This document shows, one piece after another, positions 5,905 to 9,731 of a stretch of DNA of 9,731 nt. Both the position numbers and the translations under genes were made by a program. Under the pieces are notes generated by a model, which was not told the origin of the DNA, ran no database searches, and worked only from the letters and a program-made list of their open reading frames with translations. Origin of the DNA: Stenotrophomonas_A sp002429615 (lineage in GTDB: Bacteria; Pseudomonadota; Gammaproteobacteria; Xanthomonadales; Xanthomonadaceae); contig DALZZL010000138.1 of assembly GCA_031987425.1 (NCBI GenBank), positions 1 through 9,731 of the forward strand, written 5' to 3'. Position 1 is the first letter of the stretch. Each line of letters starts with the position of its first letter.

Positions 5905-6701
5905 AGGTCGTAGTCCACGGTGAACGGCGCGTGGTCGGAGAAGCGCTGTTCCCGGTAGATCGAGCAGCCGCGCAGGCGCGGTCGCAGGCCGGGGGTGGCG
6001 AACTGGTAGTCGATGCGCCACCCGACGTTGTTGGCGCGGGCGGCGCCGCGGTTGCTCCACCAGGTGTAGTCCTCGCCCTCGGGATGCAGGACGCGGTAGG
6101 CATCCACCCAGCCCCGGCCCTGGCCGCGGTCGGTCTCGTCCTCGCGGTCGGCGCACAGGCCGTTGAGCCAGTCGCGCTCCGGCGGCAGGCAGCCGGAATT
6201 CTTCTGGTTCGATTTCCAGTTCTTGATGTCCAGCGCCGAACGCACGATGTTCCAGTCACCGCACAGCACGTACTCGCGGCCGCTGGCGAACCATTCGGCC
6301 AGGATCGGGCGCAGCCATGCCATGACCTTGAACTTGAAGTCCTGGCGCAGCTCGCCGGAGGAGCCGGAGGGGATATAGAAGGACACCACGCTCAGGTTGC
6401 CGTAGCGGGCCTCGATATAGCGGCCCTCCTCATCGAACTCGGCCCAGCCCAGCGAGGTGCGGATCTCGTCCGGCTCGCGGCGGCTGTAGATCGCCACGCC
6501 GCTGTAGCCCTTCTTGGTGGTGGCATCGCGGAACCAGGCGCGATAGCCGGCCGGCAGGAATTCGGGCCCGGCGAGCTGGTGTTCCTGGGCTTTGGTCTCC
6601 TGGACGCAGAGCACGTCGGCCTGCTGCGCGGTGAACCAGTCGAAGAAGCCCTTGGAGGCGGCCGAGCGCAGGCCGTTGGCGTTGAAACTGATGATACGCA
6701 T
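5901..6701 (-). CDS. xth: Exodeoxyribonuclease III family AP endonuclease
   Basis: This is a Mg-dependent DNA repair nuclease that cuts 5' of abasic sites and degrades 3' ends of duplex DNA. The 266-residue protein keeps the ExoIII active site in order: Asn7 (SFNANGLRSA), Glu35 (QETKAQ), Tyr109, Asp149 and Asn151 (CGDWN), Asp231 (GWRIDYQ) and Asp256-His257 (FSDHAPF). The segment LDIKNWKSNQ at 157-166 is very like Pseudomonas Crc. Crc has lost the catalytic residues, so this is a working nuclease and not a Crc-type regulator. I start at the ATG at 6701, where the family consensus MRIISFN begins. The frame extends to a TTG at 6740, but the added 13 residues have no family support. The gene is divergent from pyrE and coupled to ampG through GTGA. 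The pair recalls the ampN-ampG operon described in Stenotrophomonas; I cannot confirm that ampN is this gene. Confidence 0.95.
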   Translation of the reverse strand: MRIISFNANGLRSAASKGFFDWFTAQQADVLCVQETKAQEHQLAGPEFLPAGYRAWFRDATTKKGYSGVAIYSRREPDEIRTSLGWAEFDEEGRYIEARYGNLSVVSFYIPSGSSGELRQDFKFKVMAWLRPILAEWFASGREYVLCGDWNIVRSALDIKNWKSNQKNSGCLPPERDWLNGLCADREDETDRGQGRGWVDAYRVLHPEGEDYTWWSNRGAARANNVGWRIDYQFATPGLRPRLRGCSIYREQRFSDHAPFTVDYDL

Positions 6702-6809
6702 GGGATGCCGGATGCGGGGAACCGCTAAAGCGTACCCCAACCCACCCTCGACCCCGAGCCGACGCGGGAGCCGCTATCCTTTGCGTCCCTGCTTTCCCGT
6801 ACCCGCCTG

Positions 6810-7469
6810 ATGAAAGACCACCGGCAACGCTTCCTCGACCTCGCCCTGGGCGCCGACGCCCTGCGCTTCGGCGAGTTCACCCTCAAGTCCGGGCGCCTGA
6901 GCCCCTACTTCTTCAACGCCGGCCGCTTCGACACCGGCGCCCGCACCGCCACGCTGGCCGAGTGCTATGCCGATGCGATCGAGGACGCGGGCCTGGATTT
7001 CGACCTGGTGTTCGGCCCGGCCTACAAGGGCATCCCGCTGGCGACCGCGCTGGCCTGCGAGTTCGCGCGCCGCGGCCGCGACCTGCCGCTGGCGTTCAAC
7101 CGCAAGGAAGCCAAGGACCACGGCGAGGGCGGCACGCTGATCGGCGCCCCGCTGGCCGGGCGCAAGGTACTGATCGTCGACGACGTCATCACCGCCGGCA
7201 CCGCGATCCGCGAGGCCCTGGGCATCATCCGCCAGGCCGGCGGTACGCCGGCCGCCATCGTGGTGGCGCTGGACCGGCAGGAGATCGCCTCCGAGCAGGA
7301 TCGTCGCTCGGCCGCGCAGGCGGTGGCCGCCGAAGCCGGCATTCCGGTGGTGGCCGTCGCGAACCTGGGCGACCTGCTTGCATTTGCCGATGGAAAACCG
7401 GAACTTGTCGGCTTCCGCGAACCGTTGCTGGCCTATCGCGCCCGCTACGGAACCGCCATATCGGGCTGA
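6810..7469 (+). CDS. pyrE: Orotate phosphoribosyltransferase
   Basis: PyrE transfers the phosphoribosyl group of PRPP to orotate to form OMP, the fifth step of de novo pyrimidine synthesis, in the cytoplasm. The 219 residues match the usual 213-220. The family features are FTLKSGRLSPYF (23-34), YKGIPLA (72-78), the mobile catalytic loop RKEAKDHGEGG (98-108) and the PRPP-binding signature VLIVDDVITAGTA (120-132). The ATG at 6810 is the first in frame and gives the normal N-terminus, but no clear Shine-Dalgarno sequence precedes it. No attenuator-like hairpin with a U-run is visible in the 108-bp gap to the divergent exonuclease gene. A TATCCT at 6775-6780 could be a -10 box but lacks a well-spaced -35. 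The gene for a secreted protein follows 19 bases after the stop. Confidence 0.97.
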   Translation: MKDHRQRFLDLALGADALRFGEFTLKSGRLSPYFFNAGRFDTGARTATLAECYADAIEDAGLDFDLVFGPAYKGIPLATALACEFARRGRDLPLAFNRKEAKDHGEGGTLIGAPLAGRKVLIVDDVITAGTAIREALGIIRQAGGTPAAIVVALDRQEIASEQDRRSAAQAVAAEAGIPVVAVANLGDLLAFADGKPELVGFREPLLAYRARYGTAISG

Positions 7470-7477
7470 GGACAGTC

Positions 7478-7483
7478 AGGGGG
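7478..7483 (+). promoter_or_regulatory. Ribosome binding site for the secreted protein gene
   Basis: AGGGGG lies 5 nt before the ATG at 7489 and 8 nt before a second ATG at 7492. Either can serve. It excludes the longer in-frame ATG at 7378, which lies inside pyrE. Confidence 0.6.
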
Positions 7484-7488
7484 CTGCC

Positions 7489-8157
7489 ATGATGCCGAAC
7501 ACCAGGAAAGCGATGCTGTGCATCGCCGCGCTCACCGCGCTGGCACTGCCGGCCATGGCGCAGCCCTCCAAGGGCAAGCCCGGCAAGCCAGCCACGGCCA
7601 AGAAGCTGTATTGCTGGAACCAGAACGGCCAGCGCATCTGCAGCGACACCCTGCCCTCCGAGGCGGTGAACCAGGCGCGCGACGAGATCAACGCCAGCAG
7701 CGGCATGCGCAGCGCCGAGATCGACCGTGCGCTCAATGCCGACGAACGCGCGGTGGCCGCCGCCGCGGCTGCCCAGCAGAAGGCAGACCTGGCCGCTGAA
7801 GAGACCCGCAAGCGTACCGACCAGGCGATGCTGACCACGTTCCAGAACGAGGACGACCTGCGCCGCGTGTTCGCCGAACGTACCGCGCTGATCGACAATA
7901 ACGTGCAGACCGCACGCTACAACGTCACCAGCCTGCGCGAAGGACTGATCATCCTGCTGCGCGACGCCGGCAACCGCGAACTGGCGGGGCAGAAGGTCTC
8001 CGACAAGCTGGCCAAGGACATCCAGGCGCGACACAACGAGCTGCTGTGGCAGCAGCGCCTGCAGGCCAGCTTCGAGCGCCAGCGCGCGGACCTGGATGGC
8101 GAGATCGAGCAGATCCTGATGCGTTATCGCGCGATGCGGGCGCCGTCGGGCACCTGA
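7489..8157 (+). CDS. Secreted coiled-coil protein with a DUF4124-like segment, function unknown
   Basis: No enzyme motif is recognised. The 222-residue product starts with a signal peptide (basic MMPNTRKA, then a hydrophobic stretch to about 22) with likely cleavage after PAMA (24), so it should be periplasmic or exported. A Lys/Gly/Pro-rich linker follows. Next is LYCWNQNGQRICSDTLP (40-56), which resembles the short DUF4124 pattern (YxWxxxxGxxxYSD) except that cysteines sit at 42 and 51 and could form a disulfide. From about 57 to 215 the protein is charged, Ala-rich and helical, with long runs of predicted coiled coil (for example ERAVAAAAAAQQKADLAAEE). It lies 19 bases after pyrE, which suggests co-transcription, though nothing links it to pyrimidine synthesis. 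A strong hairpin terminates the pair. The DUF4124 assignment rests on pattern alone. Confidence 0.85.
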   Translation: MMPNTRKAMLCIAALTALALPAMAQPSKGKPGKPATAKKLYCWNQNGQRICSDTLPSEAVNQARDEINASSGMRSAEIDRALNADERAVAAAAAAQQKADLAAEETRKRTDQAMLTTFQNEDDLRRVFAERTALIDNNVQTARYNVTSLREGLIILLRDAGNRELAGQKVSDKLAKDIQARHNELLWQQRLQASFERQRADLDGEIEQILMRYRAMRAPSGT

Positions 8158-8182
8158 TCGCACGAGGCTTTGCGTAAAGCAG

Positions 8183-8207
8183 GAAGGGCGGCCCTGGGCC
8201 GCCCTTC
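8183..8207. terminator. Hairpin between convergent genes, probably a two-way terminator
   Basis: GAAGGGCGGCC (8183-8193) and GGCCGCCCTTC (8197-8207) form a perfect 11-bp stem with the loop CTG. It lies 25 bases past the secreted-protein stop and 23 bases past the stop of the opposing phosphohexomutase gene. The symmetry lets it form in both transcripts. Neither side has a good U-run (TGCGTTAT follows on the plus strand), so efficiency is uncertain. Confidence 0.75.
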
Positions 8208-8230
8208 TGCGTTATCCGGCGCTGCCGGGG

Positions 8231-9731
8231 TTACAGGTCGAACGCGTGGCCCGGCAGCAGTTCGCCCAGCTGCGCCTTGAACAGCGCGCGGATGCGCGCC
8301 AGCGCCGCCTCGTTCTCCGCCTCGAAACGCAGCACCAGCACCGGCGTGGTGTTGGACGCGCGCAGCAGGCCCCAGCCGTCGGTGAAGTCGGCGCGCAGGC
8401 CATCGATGGTCGCCAGGCGCGCGCCTTCGAACGGCGAGCCTTCGCCCTGCGCCTGCACCGCGGCCACGAAGCGCGCCACCAGCGCATGCGGAGAGCCTTC
8501 CACCGGCAGCTTGATCTCCGGGGTGGAGACGCTGTCCGGCAGTTCGGCCAACACTTCCGACGGCGTCTCGTCGCGTTGCGCCAGCACTTCCAGCAGGCGC
8601 GCGGCGGCGTACAGGCCATCGTCGAAGCCGTACCAGCGCTCCTTGAAGAAGAAGTGCCCGCTCATCTCGCCGGCCAGTTCCGCGTCGGTCTCGCGCATCT
8701 TCGACTTGATCAGCGAGTGCCCGGTCTTCCACATCATCGGGCTGCCGCCGTGGCGCAGCACGAAATCCTGCAGCTTCCCGGTGCATTTCACGTCGTAGAT
8801 GATCAGCGCGCCGGGATTGCGCTGCAGCACATCGGCGGCAAACAGCATCAGCAGGCGATCCGGGAACACCACCTTGCCTTCGCGGGTGACCACGCCGAGG
8901 CGGTCGGCGTCGCCATCGAAGGCCAGGCCGATATCCGCGTCGAAACGCTGGACCATCTGCACCAGGTCTTCCAGGTTGTGCGGCTCGCTCGGGTCCGGAT
9001 GGTGGTTCGGGAAAGTGCCGTCCACGTCGCAGTAAAGCGGGATGACCTCCGCGCCGATCGCCTCCAGCAGACGCGGCGCGATATCGCCGGCCACGCCGTT
9101 GCCGGCATCGGCCACCACTTTCAGCGGACGGTCGAGCTGTACGTCGTCGGCGATGCGCTGGATGTAGTCCTCGCTGACATCCTGCTGGCTGAGCGCGCCC
9201 GGTTCGGCGGCGGTGTGCAGGCGGCCTTCGGCGATGCGCTTGTACAGGTCGGTGATCGCGTCGCCGGCCAGGGTCTCGCCGCCGATCACGATCTTGAAGC
9301 CGTTGTAGTCCGGCGGATTGTGGCTGCCGGTGACCGCCACGCAGCTGCCGGCACGCAGGTGATAGGCGGCGAAGTACACCACCGGGGTCGGCGCCAGGCC
9401 GATGTCGGTGACCTGGCAACCGGCACGACGCAGGCCTTCGATCAGGCCGGCAGACAGCTCCGGACCGGACAGGCGGCCATCGCGGCCCACCACCACCTCA
9501 CGCAGGCCCTGCGCCTGCATCACGCTGCCGATCGCCTGGCCGATCTGTTCGGCCACGCCCGGGTTGAGTTCCTTGCCGACTACGCCGCGGATGTCATAGG
9601 CACGGAAGATCTCCGGCACCACGACCGGACCGGCGGCGCGGCGCGGCGCGGCCGAGGCCTCATCGCCGGCCGCTTCATCCGAGGCCGCCAGCGTGGCGGC
9701 CTCGGCATCGCGGCGCATGCTTTCGCCCAGC
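8231..9731 (-). CDS. algC: Phosphomannomutase/phosphoglucomutase, AlgC type, 5' end outside the window
   Basis: This enzyme interconverts the 6- and 1-phosphates of mannose and glucose, feeding GDP-mannose and UDP-glucose pathways for LPS and exopolysaccharide. Numbering from the in-frame ATG at 9718 (495 residues), the four active-site loops are intact: TGSHNPPDYNG (130-140, phosphoserine Ser132), the metal loop FDGDADR (267-273), the sugar-specificity loop GEMSGHFFF (350-358) and the phosphate-binding loop RASNTTP (453-459). The catalytic region starts near residue 36 with EIFRAYDIRG. Residues 1-35 are an Ala/Glu-rich linker that is not part of the catalytic fold. The frame stays open through the last base (Leu-Gly-Glu-Ser before that Met), and no ribosome binding site precedes the ATG. 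The gene is therefore probably longer, like the extended AlgC proteins of Pseudomonas and Xanthomonas relatives. The C-terminus is complete. Confidence 0.93.
   Translation of the reverse strand, partial: LGESMRRDAEAATLAASDEAAGDEASAAPRRAAGPVVVPEIFRAYDIRGVVGKELNPGVAEQIGQAIGSVMQAQGLREVVVGRDGRLSGPELSAGLIEGLRRAGCQVTDIGLAPTPVVYFAAYHLRAGSCVAVTGSHNPPDYNGFKIVIGGETLAGDAITDLYKRIAEGRLHTAAEPGALSQQDVSEDYIQRIADDVQLDRPLKVVADAGNGVAGDIAPRLLEAIGAEVIPLYCDVDGTFPNHHPDPSEPHNLEDLVQMVQRFDADIGLAFDGDADRLGVVTREGKVVFPDRLLMLFAADVLQRNPGALIIYDVKCTGKLQDFVLRHGGSPMMWKTGHSLIKSKMRETDAELAGEMSGHFFFKERWYGFDDGLYAAARLLEVLAQRDETPSEVLAELPDSVSTPEIKLPVEGSPHALVARFVAAVQAQGEGSPFEGARLATIDGLRADFTDGWGLLRASNTTPVLVLRFEAENEAALARIRALFKAQLGELLPGHAFDL

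Noticed and set aside
4354..5913. 519-residue open frame antisense to ampG
   Set aside because: Very rich in Gln, His, Arg and Glu, which is the expected complement of a membrane-protein gene; no start signal or family signature.
5905..6156. N-terminal extension of AmpG to 6156
   Set aside because: These codons lie inside the exonuclease gene, encode an Arg/Pro-rich stretch unlike AmpG, and the GTG at 5904 gives a normal start.
6702..6740. 13-residue extension of the exonuclease to a TTG
   Set aside because: ExoIII family proteins begin at MRIISFN-type sequence; the extra residues have no family support and no clear ribosome binding site.
7378..7488. Longer start of the secreted protein inside pyrE
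   Set aside because: It would bury the signal peptide 37 residues in and overlap pyrE; AGGGGG places the start at 7489.
8231..9731. Phosphoglucosamine mutase (GlmM) instead of AlgC
   Set aside because: The sugar-binding loop GEMSGH and the phosphoserine loop TGSHNPPDYNG fit the PMM/PGM class; GlmM has a different specificity loop and is shorter at the N-terminus.

Overview
This window is GC-rich bacterial DNA with tightly packed genes. The protein set and gene order (TyrRS, an M23 peptidase with an OapA/Csd3-like architecture, AnmK, AmpG behind an ExoIII, PyrE, and a long AlgC-type phosphohexomutase) point to a gammaproteobacterium of the Xanthomonadaceae, such as Stenotrophomonas, Xanthomonas or Pseudoxanthomonas. 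This is inferred from family resemblance; no species is claimed. I see no insertion sequence, phage gene, CRISPR array, tRNA or rRNA body. The region looks like ordinary core chromosome, not an accessory island.

Layout, left to right. Positions 1-249 are non-coding. They hold a strong sigma-70-like promoter on the minus strand that fires off the left edge into two predicted RNA hairpins, probably the leader of an rRNA operon or another stable RNA. tyrS (minus, 250-1461) follows and starts at TTG. A divergent intergenic region (1462-1632) carries one recognisable promoter for each side. On the plus strand come a membrane-anchored M23 endopeptidase (1633-3060), a terminator-like hairpin, and anmK (3146-4279). 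Facing these is a minus-strand cluster read from right to left: exonuclease III (5901-6701), ampG (4582-5904, overlapping the exonuclease stop through GTGA) and a 75-residue ribbon-helix-helix-like protein (4285-4512). Divergent from that cluster is pyrE (6810-7469) followed by a small secreted protein of unknown function (7489-8157). A perfect 11-bp stem separates this pair from the convergent algC-type phosphomannomutase/phosphoglucomutase (8231 to the right edge), whose reading frame is still open at the window end.

How the genes fit together. The middle of the window has a peptidoglycan theme. The M23 enzyme would cut cross-links in the periplasm. AmpG would import the released anhydro-muropeptides. 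AnmK would phosphorylate anhydroMurNAc for re-use. In Gram-negatives with an inducible beta-lactamase, AmpG supply also feeds the AmpR induction signal. PyrE (UMP synthesis) and AlgC (hexose-phosphate supply for LPS and exopolysaccharide) are separate housekeeping functions.

I found no clear novel system. The points most worth checking are the left-edge promoter/leader with its repeated GTCAAC/GTTGAC motifs, the small RHH-like gene downstream of ampG, and the N-terminal extension of the phosphohexomutase.
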